NCBI RefSeq assembly: GCF_000380985.1 | Contig: NZ_KB905697.1 | Span: 1 to 64,000, forward strand | DNA from: Proteiniphilum acetatigenes DSM 18083 | GTDB taxonomy: Bacteria; Bacteroidota; Bacteroidia; Bacteroidales; Dysgonomonadaceae | Direction of reading: 5' to 3' | Length of the DNA: 64,000 nucleotides | In this document: positions 8,620-17,121 of the stretch, in pieces | Layout of the letters: each line of letters begins with the position of its first letter | Numbering within the stretch: the stretch's first letter is position 1 | The notes under the pieces: generated by a model | The model's input: the letters and a program-made list of their open reading frames with translations, nothing else | Databases searched by the model: none | Told to the model about the DNA's origin: nothing | Position numbers and translations under genes: made by a program

Positions 8620-9801
8620 ATGAATATAAGATTCAATAGGGTAAAGTTATTTAGCATTAGCACGGTACGTAATATATTATTTGTATTATATGCTATATAT
8701 TTTTTACAAGGTTCGTTATATGAGCAGGGATCTATTATTTCCCAATCGTGTTTATTTGTGATTATAGCACTATCGTTTTATTTCTTCATTAGATCTCTAC
8801 TACTGAAGAATAAGCAATCACTCTTCTTCGTAGCATGGACCACACTTTTTTCACTCAATATCATAGGTTTTATTTTTACTGCAGATTATGGAAATAAATT
8901 ACATTTTGACTTGTTTAAAGAAATTCTTGTATGTTTATTAACTTTTTATCCATTTTACTATTTTTCGCAAAAAGGTATTTTAGGGCCGCAACATTTGATA
9001 TTTTTTTTAATAATTATGTTGCCTATTACCATACTAAATTTTTTTTCTAATCAGGAAAATATATTAGGTGATAGATCCTCCCGTCAAATAGTAAATAATG
9101 TATCATATTCCTTTGTAAGATTATTACCTTTCGTTTTTTTGATAGAGAAGAGAAAATTCGTAGGAGCAATTATTATTCTAATATGTATGGTTTTTATAAT
9201 TAATGGAGCTAAACGCGGTGCTATTATTAGCGGTAGTGTCTTTTTTGTCCTTTACATATTTTACCAATTTAAAAATGTGAACAAGAAATATAGAGTATTG
9301 TATTACTTCATTATCTTAGCTACAGCAGCCTTTATGAGTTACTATATTTATACTACTCTGATGGAGAATGAATTCTTGATAGCACGTTTGAACCTAATGA
9401 CGGAAGGGGGAAGTAGTGGACGAGATACTATTTTTACTTCTATCTGGAATAAATGGTATAATAGTGATTCTATACTAAACATCTTATTTGGTTATGGTTT
9501 TGCTGCTTCATTGAAAATGACAGGGGGGAGTTATGCCCATAATGATTGGCTTGAGCTACTTTCAAATTTTGGTTTGACTGGCGTAGTAATATATTTACTT
9601 CTCGTTATCTCTGCTTTCAAATATATACGAAATAAGTTTTTTCCTTTTCAGAAAAGATATTTAATGTTTTCTATTGTTATTGCTTGGTTATTTATCTCGA
9701 TGTTTTCTATGTGGTACAACTCTATGTTAAGTTATACACAAGCGATGCTACTCGCTTACCTGATAAGTAATCAAACCAATAATTATTATTTAAATAATTA
9801 A
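8620..9801 (+). CDS. wzy: O-antigen/capsule repeat-unit polymerase (Wzy-like membrane protein)
   Basis: A 393-residue, very hydrophobic protein with about ten predicted membrane spans and a long periplasmic loop in the second half ('MTEGGSSGRDTIF', then 'GGSYAHNDWLELLSNFG'). This layout, and the loop motif with an H-N-D-W-L-E-L block followed by more spans, is typical of the Wzy/O-antigen ligase superfamily. It likely joins repeat units in the periplasm. Sequence identity is low in this family, so the call relies on topology, the loop motif and position between the flippase and glycosyltransferases. A 'GAGGTCAAT' stretch precedes the ATG. Waal-type ligase is the main alternative. Confidence 0.75.
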   Translation: MNIRFNRVKLFSISTVRNILFVLYAIYFLQGSLYEQGSIISQSCLFVIIALSFYFFIRSLLLKNKQSLFFVAWTTLFSLNIIGFIFTADYGNKLHFDLFKEILVCLLTFYPFYYFSQKGILGPQHLIFFLIIMLPITILNFFSNQENILGDRSSRQIVNNVSYSFVRLLPFVFLIEKRKFVGAIIILICMVFIINGAKRGAIISGSVFFVLYIFYQFKNVNKKYRVLYYFIILATAAFMSYYIYTTLMENEFLIARLNLMTEGGSSGRDTIFTSIWNKWYNSDSILNILFGYGFAASLKMTGGSYAHNDWLELLSNFGLTGVVIYLLLVISAFKYIRNKFFPFQKRYLMFSIVIAWLFISMFSMWYNSMLSYTQAMLLAYLISNQTNNYYLNN

Positions 9802-9905
9802 TAGTATTGTATCTACAATTTGGTATATTTTAGGGCTTTCTGTATTTATAAATGACGGTGACTATTTTTTAGATAAGAATAATTTCTTCTAACTGATTTG
9901 ACATA

Positions 9906-10958
9906 ATGGTTAAAATATGTTTTGTAACTCCAAGTTTAAGAAAAGGAGGAATGGAAAGAGTAATTTCTATCTTAGCTAATGTTTTGGTTAAATATGATTA
10001 CCCAATTGCTATTATTACTTTGACAAGCGATGCTGTAGAGTATGAGATTGATGACAGAATTAACATTTTACATATGAGTAATTCTTATAACGGTGGAATG
10101 TTTGCAAGAATTAATATAATAAAACAATTATACTATTCTCTCAAAAAGATAAAACCAGTAGTTGTTATAGGCTTTGGAGAAGTATTTAATCCTGTTTCCA
10201 TTATTACTGCAAAGATGAATAATCTAAAAGTTTTTATTTCAGACAGGAGCAATCCTTTAAAGAAACATAGAAAACGAGATGAAATCGCGAGAAAATTGTT
10301 TTATCCGTTGGCTGATGGAATGATCGCTCAAACTGAATTGTCAAAAAAGAAAATCAGCGACCGAAGACTTAATAACAATATATTGATATTGCCAAACCCT
10401 TTAATGGAGTTCAAAAATTTTGATATTAGGCCAAACAAAAAAGCTATAATAACAGTTGGCCGACTAATACCATCAAAAAATCAAAAAGAACTTATCGATA
10501 TTTTTAATGAAATAAACATGAACGACTGGAAGCTTTATATCGTAGGTGATGGACCTTTAAAAAAAGAGATTACTCATTATATTTCTTCTCTTCATTTGGA
10601 TGGGAAGGTCATTTTAGTAGGTAAAACTGATAATATCGAAAAATGGCTGGGGAAAGGTTCTATTTTTGCATTCGTTTCTCTATCTGAAGGCTTTCCTAAC
10701 GCTTTAAACGAAGCTATGGCTTTTCCATTGGCAAGCATAGCTTATGATTGCCCGGCGGGAGTAAGAGATTTGATAGAAGATAAATACAATGGTCTGTTAA
10801 TTCCATTAGGAAACCATACGGAATATAGAAAAAAGCTTAAAGAGCTTATGGACTCTGAAGATTTAAGAAAAAAATTGATGCAAAACTCTATCACAAACCG
10901 GGTGAAATATGATAAAAATATTATTTCCAGGAAATTACTAAACTTTATTACCGAATAA
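9906..10958 (+). CDS. Glycosyltransferase family 4
   Basis: A 350-residue GT-B glycosyltransferase. The N-terminal 'KICFVTPSLRKGGMERV' is the glycine-rich loop of GT4 enzymes. The C-terminal domain starts near residue 180 with 'AIITVGRLIPSKNQKEL' and carries the E-x7-E motif in 'SEGFPNALNEAMA', which binds the nucleotide-sugar donor. It is retaining and acts on the cytoplasmic face of the inner membrane in repeat-unit assembly. Donor and linkage cannot be predicted. It sits in the AT-rich core of the locus, 104 bp after the polymerase. Confidence 0.9.
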   Translation: MVKICFVTPSLRKGGMERVISILANVLVKYDYPIAIITLTSDAVEYEIDDRINILHMSNSYNGGMFARINIIKQLYYSLKKIKPVVVIGFGEVFNPVSIITAKMNNLKVFISDRSNPLKKHRKRDEIARKLFYPLADGMIAQTELSKKKISDRRLNNNILILPNPLMEFKNFDIRPNKKAIITVGRLIPSKNQKELIDIFNEINMNDWKLYIVGDGPLKKEITHYISSLHLDGKVILVGKTDNIEKWLGKGSIFAFVSLSEGFPNALNEAMAFPLASIAYDCPAGVRDLIEDKYNGLLIPLGNHTEYRKKLKELMDSEDLRKKLMQNSITNRVKYDKNIISRKLLNFITE

Positions 10959-11016
10959 TCAAATGTTGCATAATATATTGCAATCAAAGTAAAAATGATA
11001 TTAATTGGAACTCCTT

Positions 11017-11844
11017 ATGGAAAAACTTCATTTAAACCCCAAATATCGAATTACAGTAATTATGGCTGTTTATAATTGCGCAACTACTCTTCACGAAGCC
11101 CTTGATTCACTATACGCTCAAACATATAAGAATTTTAAGTTGATTCTTTGTGATGATGCCTCAACAGATTCTACCTACAAGATTGCCAGAGAATATATAG
11201 AAAGGTATGATAATATCACCTTATTGCAAAACAAAAAAAACATGAAACTGGCTGCCACACTTAATCGTTGTCTCAAATATGCGGATACAGAGTATATAGC
11301 CCGTATGGATGGAGATGATATTTCTTTGCCAACCAGATTTGAAAAAGAGATAAGTTTTTTAGATCAAAATCCTCATATTTCAATCGTAAGCTCAGCTATG
11401 ATTTATTTCGATGAATTTGGAGATTATAGAGAATCAACCCCAATTCAATATCCTAATAAAAAAGATTTTATAAGAGGTACTCCTTTTGCACATGCAGCTT
11501 GTATGGTAAGGAGTTCTGCTTATTTTGATGTGGGGGGATATGACGAAACTATTGTTAGAGGACAAGATTATGATTTGTGGTTTAGAATGTATGCAAAGGG
11601 ACATAAAGGGTTCAATATAAATGAGCCGTTATATAAAATGAGAGATGATAAAAATGCCATAAGCAGACGGAAATTTAAATATCGAATTATGGAAAGTTTG
11701 ATCCGTTCAAGAGGATTTAAGATGTTAAATCTGCCTTTTTATTATCAATTTTACACGTTAAGACCCATATTAATTGGATTATTACCAAAAAAGATATATA
11801 CATTTCTAAGAAGAAAACAAAGTAATTGTAGGTTACTCTTTTAA
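11017..11844 (+). CDS. Glycosyltransferase family 2
   Basis: A 275-residue GT-A fold glycosyltransferase: 'ITVIMAVYNCATTLHEAL' at the N-terminus, D-D-A-S in 'LILCDDASTDSTY', and the metal-binding D-x-D equivalent in 'YIARMDGDDISLP'. A later 'GGYDETIVRGQDYDLWFRM' contains the usual E/Q-D catalytic-base region. ATG 11017 is chosen over an upstream in-frame TTG (11005) because an ATG lies closer to the conserved strand. It probably adds one sugar to the lipid-linked repeat unit. Genes on both sides are also glycosyltransferases. Confidence 0.88.
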   Translation: MEKLHLNPKYRITVIMAVYNCATTLHEALDSLYAQTYKNFKLILCDDASTDSTYKIAREYIERYDNITLLQNKKNMKLAATLNRCLKYADTEYIARMDGDDISLPTRFEKEISFLDQNPHISIVSSAMIYFDEFGDYRESTPIQYPNKKDFIRGTPFAHAACMVRSSAYFDVGGYDETIVRGQDYDLWFRMYAKGHKGFNINEPLYKMRDDKNAISRRKFKYRIMESLIRSRGFKMLNLPFYYQFYTLRPILIGLLPKKIYTFLRRKQSNCRLLF

Positions 11845-11856
11845 AATTATTATAAA

Positions 11857-13029
11857 ATGCAGAAAATCTTACGAATTACGACAGTTTCCGTTAGTCTGAA
11901 CAGTCTTTTGAATGGTCAACTACGGTTTTTAAGCGGTTATTATGAGGTCATAGGCGTAGCTTCTGGTGAAGAAGAATTAAAAGAAGTTTCAGAAAGAGAA
12001 GGTATTAGGACAGTATATATTCCCATGAGACGAGAAATTTGTATTCGTAATGATTTAAAATCTATTTACTTATTTATTAGGTTGTTCAGAAAGGAACAAC
12101 CGGATATCGTCCATGCTAATACACCTAAAGCAAGTCTCTTAAGCATGGTGGCAGCTAAATTGTGTGGTGTCCCACATCGAGTATATACTGTGACAGGATT
12201 ACGATTTGAAACAGCAACTGGTAGTTTCAGACGTTTATTAATACTAATGGAAAAGATCACCTGCGCATGCGCTACAAAAGTGATTCCCGAAGGAAATGGT
12301 GTTGCCTCTACTTTGCGAAATGAAAAAATAACTCGAAAACCATTAAAGAAGATATTGAATGGTAGTATCAACGGTATAGACTGTTCATCTTTCAGCCCAG
12401 CATTATATACAGAAAAAGATAGGCAGGAGTTTCGAAGAACGTTAGGCATACAATCCTGTGATTTTGTGTTCATTTTTGTAGGCAGATTGGTGAAAGATAA
12501 AGGTATTAATGAATTAGTTGCATCTTTTTGCAGACTTGAAGAAAGATATACGCTATCTGTAAATAAGCAGATTAAGAATCTGAAACTGGTGCTTGTTGGG
12601 TCAGTGGAGCAAGAACTAGATCCTTTAGAACCGGAAACATTAGAAACAATTCAAGTCAATTCTAATATAATATCAGTGGGTTTTCAAAAAGATGTACGCC
12701 CGTATTTTGCTATTAGCGACGCATTGGTTTTTCCCAGCTATCGTGAAGGTTTTCCCAATGTAGTAATGCAAGCCGGTGCTATGGGGCTACCAAGTATCGT
12801 AACTGATATTAATGGTTGTAACGAGATCATTATAGAAGGAAAGAATGGAGTTATCATTCCCCCAAAAAACGAACAAGCGATCTATGATAAGATGTTGTAT
12901 TTCTTAGATAATCCGGAGGAGGTAAACCGCATGACTTCCAATGCGCGTGAATGTATTACTTCCCGTTATGAACAACGTAATGTATGGGAAGCATTATTAA
13001 AAGAATATCAATCGTTGACAGGTCGCTAA
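11857..13029 (+). CDS. Glycosyltransferase family 4, PglA-like
   Basis: A 390-residue GT-B glycosyltransferase. 'PDIVHANTPKASLLSMVAA' and 'GVPHRVYTVTGLRFETA' match the acceptor-side domain of PglA/CapM-type enzymes, which add the second sugar onto an undecaprenyl-diphosphate-linked amino sugar. The donor side has 'VFIFVGRLVKDKGINELV' and the E-x7-E block 'YREGFPNVVMQAGAMGLPS'. The next gene, 11 bp on, is a PglC-type initiating transferase, which fits the PglA reading. The acceptor is inferred from this pairing only. Confidence 0.85.
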   Translation: MQKILRITTVSVSLNSLLNGQLRFLSGYYEVIGVASGEEELKEVSEREGIRTVYIPMRREICIRNDLKSIYLFIRLFRKEQPDIVHANTPKASLLSMVAAKLCGVPHRVYTVTGLRFETATGSFRRLLILMEKITCACATKVIPEGNGVASTLRNEKITRKPLKKILNGSINGIDCSSFSPALYTEKDRQEFRRTLGIQSCDFVFIFVGRLVKDKGINELVASFCRLEERYTLSVNKQIKNLKLVLVGSVEQELDPLEPETLETIQVNSNIISVGFQKDVRPYFAISDALVFPSYREGFPNVVMQAGAMGLPSIVTDINGCNEIIIEGKNGVIIPPKNEQAIYDKMLYFLDNPEEVNRMTSNARECITSRYEQRNVWEALLKEYQSLTGR

Positions 13030-13040
13030 AAAATGAGATT

Positions 13041-13646
13041 ATGTACAAATATTTCTTTAAGTACCTAGTCGATTTTCTAATTGCGTTGACCGGATTGATT
13101 ATTCTAAGTCCGGTATTTTTGGCATTGATGATCGGATTGCATTTCGTTAACAAAGGTGCCGGTGCTTTCTTTACCCAGAAACGGCCGGGTAAGGAAGGAA
13201 AGATATTTAAAGTGATCAAATTCAAAACAATGACCGACGAACGGGATGCATCGGGCAATTTATTACCCGACAAAGAGCGGTTGACCAAGGTCGGCTGCTT
13301 TGTACGTTCTACCTCTCTAGATGAAATCCCTCAATTGCTGAACGTGATAAAGGGGGACATGTCACTAATCGGGCCACGCCCCCTTTTAGTACAGTATCTC
13401 CCACTCTACAATGAATTTCAGCGGCGCCGTCACGAAGTACGCCCCGGCATTACCGGTTGGGCGCAGGTAAATGGTAGAAATGCCATATCGTGGGAACAGA
13501 AATTTGAATATGATGTATGGTATGTGGATCATATTTCATTATCTTTGGACTTGAAAATATTAGCACGTACAATTCAAAAAGTATTCAAACGTGAAGGAAT
13601 CAATTCGGATACCAACGCCACGATGGAGATATTCAAAGGGAACTGA
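13041..13646 (+). CDS. pglC: Undecaprenyl-phosphate sugar-1-phosphate transferase, PglC-type (monotopic)
   Basis: A 201-residue bacterial sugar transferase. One N-terminal re-entrant hydrophobic segment ('LVDFLIALTGLIILSPVF') is followed by 'GAFFTQKRPGKEGKIF', the catalytic Asp-Glu pair D94-E95 in 'STSLDEIPQLLN', and 'SLIGPRPL', all hallmarks of small PglC-like enzymes. It transfers a sugar phosphate from a UDP-sugar to undecaprenyl phosphate and so begins the repeat unit. ATG 13041 fits the family start and lies 11 bp after the previous stop. PglD- and PglE-like genes follow, which suggests a diNAcBac-type substrate. GC content rises again from here. Confidence 0.9.
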   Translation: MYKYFFKYLVDFLIALTGLIILSPVFLALMIGLHFVNKGAGAFFTQKRPGKEGKIFKVIKFKTMTDERDASGNLLPDKERLTKVGCFVRSTSLDEIPQLLNVIKGDMSLIGPRPLLVQYLPLYNEFQRRRHEVRPGITGWAQVNGRNAISWEQKFEYDVWYVDHISLSLDLKILARTIQKVFKREGINSDTNATMEIFKGN

Positions 13647-13707
13647 TTCAACATAACTCTCCATTGTATTTTTACACGCTAATATTCGTCATTTTATATT
13701 TAACAAG

Positions 13708-14316
13708 ATGTATCTCTACGGTGCAAGCGGCCACGCCAAAGTTATTATTGATTCGTTAAAAGCTTCTGGAATCATTATTTCAGGGCTTTTTGATGATGAT
13801 CCGGACCTAAAATCACTTCTGGATTATTCTGTGTTCGGATCTTTCGATGCGGAGCGGTTAGGAGACGACGAATTAATTATCTCCGTCGGATTAAATAATA
13901 TTAGAAAAAAGATTGCTGAAAAACTTCCTCAGACCATCAATTACGGTCAGGCGATCCATCCGTCAGCAATTATTTCTGAATACACATCCATCGGTGAAGG
14001 CACAGTGGTGATGCAAGGGGCTGTTATACAATCGAGTGTAAAGATCGGAAAGCATTGTATCATTAATACCTCCTCTTCTGTAGATCATGATTGTGTAATA
14101 GGAGATTTTGCACATATTTCCCCCAATGCGACACTTTGCGGCGCTGTATCAGTGGATGAAGGAAGCCAGGTAGGTGCAGGAGCAGTAGTAATTCCCGGAA
14201 TAAAAATTGGAAAATGGAGTCTGGTTGCTGCCGGTGCGGTGGTAATGAAAAATGTACCGGATAATGTATTGGTTTTAGGAAATCCTGCGAGAATTGTAAA
14301 GAAAATAAATATATGA
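13708..14316 (+). CDS. pglD: Sugar O/N-acetyltransferase, PglD/NeuD type
   Basis: A 202-residue left-handed beta-helix acetyltransferase with an N-terminal Rossmann-like nucleotide-sugar domain ('LYGASGHAKVIID', residues 3-15) and hexapeptide repeats from about residue 90. The probable catalytic base is H127 in 'SSVDHDCVIGD'. PglD-type enzymes acetylate the 4-amino group of UDP-4-amino-4,6-dideoxy-GlcNAc, and NeuD-type enzymes modify sialic acid. The following aminotransferase overlaps it by four bases (ATGA), which implies tight coupling and favours the PglD reading. Confidence 0.87.
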   Translation: MYLYGASGHAKVIIDSLKASGIIISGLFDDDPDLKSLLDYSVFGSFDAERLGDDELIISVGLNNIRKKIAEKLPQTINYGQAIHPSAIISEYTSIGEGTVVMQGAVIQSSVKIGKHCIINTSSSVDHDCVIGDFAHISPNATLCGAVSVDEGSQVGAGAVVIPGIKIGKWSLVAAGAVVMKNVPDNVLVLGNPARIVKKINI

Positions 14317-15458
14317 ACAATAAGAGAATATGGCTTTCACTGGCCCATATGGGGGGACATGAACAGAAATTTATTCAGGAGGCTTTCGACACAAACTGGG
14401 TGGTGCCTTTAGGCCCTAACGTGGATGGATTTGAAAAGGATTTGGAAGCATTTCTTGCACAGGAGAGGCATATCGTAGCCTTGAGTGCGGGTACGGCGGC
14501 AATTCACCTGGGATTGATCCAACTGGGTGTTGGCCCCGGCGATGAGGTGGCCTGCCAGAGTTTTACCTTTAGCGCCAGCGCAAACCCGATAAAGTATCTG
14601 GGCGCAGATCCTGTATTCGTGGACAGCGAACCGGACACGTGGAACATGTCGCCCGGTTTCTTACGGGAAGCCATAGAAGATCGGATCGCCAAAATGGGAA
14701 AAAAGCCCAAAGCGATCATCCCGGTACACCTGTACGGCATGCCGGCCAAAATGGATGAAATCATGGCGATTGCCCGGGAGTATGAGATCCCGGTACTTGA
14801 AGACGCGGCGGAAGCGATCGGGTCGGAATACAAAGGCCGGAAATGCGGCACTTTCGGCGAATTTGCCTGCCTTTCGTTCAACGGCAACAAGATGATCACG
14901 ACTTCTGGAGGTGGTGCATTGGTATGCCGTACCGGAGAGGAAGCAAAACACACCAAATTCCTCGCCACACAGGCACGGGATCAGGCGCCTCACTACCAAC
15001 ACTCGCATATCGGCTACAACTACCGTATGAGTAACATCTGCGCGGGTATTGGACGGGGGCAGATGCTGGTGCTCCGGGATCATGTCGCCCGCCGGAGGGA
15101 GATCAACGCGTTATACAGGAAGTTGCTGGAAGATGTGCCGGGCGTTTCATTCCTCGTGAATCCAAACGCCGACTTCAACTCGAACCACTGGCTTACCTGC
15201 ATTGTCGTGAACCCGGATGTGGCGGGTTTCAGCCGTGAGGATATCCGCATGAAAATGGAAGAGGAAAACATCGAAACGCGCCCGCTATGGAAGCCTATGC
15301 ACCTGCAACCGGTATTCGCCGGGACTCCCTATTACGGCGGCAATACTGCGGAAAAACTGTTCGATAACGGGCTTTGCCTTCCTTCCGGCTCTTCTCTCTC
15401 CGACGAGGATATCCAACGAGTGGCTGATGTCGTCCGGGAAACGGCAGGAAAAGCATAA
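14313..15458 (+). CDS. pglE: PLP-dependent sugar aminotransferase, PglE type (DegT/DnrJ/EryC1)
   Basis: A 381-residue DegT/DnrJ/EryC1/StrS aminotransferase. 'ALSAGTAAIHLGL' is the PLP-phosphate loop, 'PVLEDAAEAIGSEYKGR' binds the cofactor, and the Schiff-base lysine lies in 'LSFNGNKMITTSGGG'. It would transfer an amino group to C4 of a UDP-4-keto-6-deoxy sugar. It overlaps the PglD-like gene by four bases. The 4,6-dehydratase (PglF) that should make its substrate is not in this window. GC-rich relative to the central genes. Confidence 0.88.
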   Translation: MNNKRIWLSLAHMGGHEQKFIQEAFDTNWVVPLGPNVDGFEKDLEAFLAQERHIVALSAGTAAIHLGLIQLGVGPGDEVACQSFTFSASANPIKYLGADPVFVDSEPDTWNMSPGFLREAIEDRIAKMGKKPKAIIPVHLYGMPAKMDEIMAIAREYEIPVLEDAAEAIGSEYKGRKCGTFGEFACLSFNGNKMITTSGGGALVCRTGEEAKHTKFLATQARDQAPHYQHSHIGYNYRMSNICAGIGRGQMLVLRDHVARRREINALYRKLLEDVPGVSFLVNPNADFNSNHWLTCIVVNPDVAGFSREDIRMKMEEENIETRPLWKPMHLQPVFAGTPYYGGNTAEKLFDNGLCLPSGSSLSDEDIQRVADVVRETAGKA

Positions 15459-15469
15459 ATCAACGACAG

Positions 15470-16222
15470 ATGAAAATATCCGTGATTACCGTAGTGTTGA
15501 ATGGCGCTGCAACCATACGCGAAACGATTGAAAGCGTGCTCGCGCAGGATTATCACGATATTGAACACATCATCGTGGACGGGGATAGCAAAGACAATAC
15601 AATGGATATTGTCGAGAGCTATGGCAATAGAATAGCCCATGTTATTTCGGAACCCGATAAAGGTATCTATGATGCCATGAATAAAGGAATAGAAACTTCT
15701 ACCGGAGAGGTTATCGGATTCCTGAATGCGGATGATTTTTTCGCTACCGACGATGTCATCTCCCGTATTGTAGCGGAATTTACTATTGACAGTTCTATCA
15801 ATGGGGTGTACAGTAATTTATTTTACGTGAAACGTGATAACCCCAACAGCATCTTAAGGCACTGGATATCGAATCCCTTTAAACAAAACAGTTTTTTTAA
15901 AGGTTGGCATCCTCCTCATCCGACACTCTACCTGAAAAAAGAAGTGTACACACAATATGGCTTGTTTACACCAACCCTCCCCCTGGCTGCGGATTTTGAA
16001 CTGATGCTGCGCCTTTTTGAGAAATATAAAATCAAAACGAAATATATCGACTATACCTCTGTCAAAATGCGATCGGGGGGCGCTACGAACAAGAATTGGA
16101 AAAATATAAGACAGCAGAATCTTGAATGCATGAAAGCTTTTGCACTTAATGGCTTTGCTCCTCCCCGGTTTTATGTTGTGTACCGGTTAATTCCCAAATT
16201 ATTACAGTATATAAAACGATGA
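15470..16222 (+). CDS. Glycosyltransferase family 2 (WcaA-like)
   Basis: A 250-residue GT-A glycosyltransferase starting 'MKISVITVVLNGAATIRETI'. 'HIIVDGDSKDNT' and 'SEPDKGIYDAMNKGI' are typical of the PGL/WcaA-like GT2 subgroup, and 'GFLNADDFF' holds the metal-binding D-D. It likely adds a sugar in repeat-unit assembly. The next gene overlaps its end by four bases, so translation is probably coupled. Donor and acceptor are unknown. Confidence 0.88.
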   Translation: MKISVITVVLNGAATIRETIESVLAQDYHDIEHIIVDGDSKDNTMDIVESYGNRIAHVISEPDKGIYDAMNKGIETSTGEVIGFLNADDFFATDDVISRIVAEFTIDSSINGVYSNLFYVKRDNPNSILRHWISNPFKQNSFFKGWHPPHPTLYLKKEVYTQYGLFTPTLPLAADFELMLRLFEKYKIKTKYIDYTSVKMRSGGATNKNWKNIRQQNLECMKAFALNGFAPPRFYVVYRLIPKLLQYIKR

Positions 16223-17121
16223 GGAGGCTTTTACTGACAGGCGCATCCGGTTTTGTAGGTGTCAACCTGATACCATTGCTTCGAAACGCTTCTTTCGAGG
16301 TAAAGACGATGGGATTAACCAGGGAAGGCGATTACAGGCTGGATTTATCAACTACCGTTCCCCGTTTGCAGGAGAATTTCGACGTGGTGCTCCATGCCGC
16401 CGGTAAAGTGCATACCGTTCCTAAGAGTGAAGACGAAAATGAAATTTTTTTCAATATCAATTACAGGGGAACAATGAATCTTTGCAGGGCACTGGATAAA
16501 AGCGGCATTCCAAAAGCACTTGTCTATATTAGTTCGGTAGCGGTGTACGGATTGGACAAGGGTGAAAATATCACCGAAAATTATCCGCTTAACGGGACGA
16601 CTCCCTATGCCTTAAGCAAAATCCGGGCTGAACAGTTTTTGACGGATTGGTGCACTTACCACAACGTTAAATTAAGTATTATCCGTCCTTCTGTCATCGC
16701 AGGTCCCAATCCGCCGGGAAACCTCGAAGCAATGATTAACGGTATAAAAACGGGCAAATACTTTTCGATTGGAGGAGGCAACGTGAGAAAAAGTATCTTA
16801 ATGGTACAGGATATTGCCCGTTTATTACCGGCACTGATTGAAAATGGGGGGATATATAATGTTTGCGATAGTGATCATCCATCGTTCAGGCAGTTGGAAT
16901 TACTGATCGCCAAACAGCTAAAGAAAAGACCTCCTTCTTCTATTTCCTTACCGATAGCCCGTGGCATGGCACTGGCGGGAGACCTGTTAGGCAAGAGAGC
17001 CCCATTTAACAGCCGGAGATTGCTAAAGATGACCGAATCACTTACTTTCTCCAATGAAAAAGCAAAAAAAATATTGGGTTGGGAACCGTTAAGCGTATTG
17101 GAAAATTTTATAATACAATAA
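16219..17121 (+). CDS. NAD-dependent sugar epimerase/reductase (WbpV/Gne-like SDR)
   Basis: A 300-residue extended SDR with 'LLTGASGFVGVNLI' at residues 4-17, 'LVYISSVAVYGLDKG' as the serine strand, and Y-x3-K in 'TPYALSKIRAEQF'. It is shorter than classical GalE. Such proteins next to WbpL-type transferases act as UDP-sugar 4-epimerases or 4-reductases (for example UDP-QuiNAc formation by WbpV). It overlaps the previous gene by four bases and the next, a WbpL-like transferase, by one base. Precise activity is uncertain. Confidence 0.82.
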   Translation: MRRLLLTGASGFVGVNLIPLLRNASFEVKTMGLTREGDYRLDLSTTVPRLQENFDVVLHAAGKVHTVPKSEDENEIFFNINYRGTMNLCRALDKSGIPKALVYISSVAVYGLDKGENITENYPLNGTTPYALSKIRAEQFLTDWCTYHNVKLSIIRPSVIAGPNPPGNLEAMINGIKTGKYFSIGGGNVRKSILMVQDIARLLPALIENGGIYNVCDSDHPSFRQLELLIAKQLKKRPPSSISLPIARGMALAGDLLGKRAPFNSRRLLKMTESLTFSNEKAKKILGWEPLSVLENFIIQ

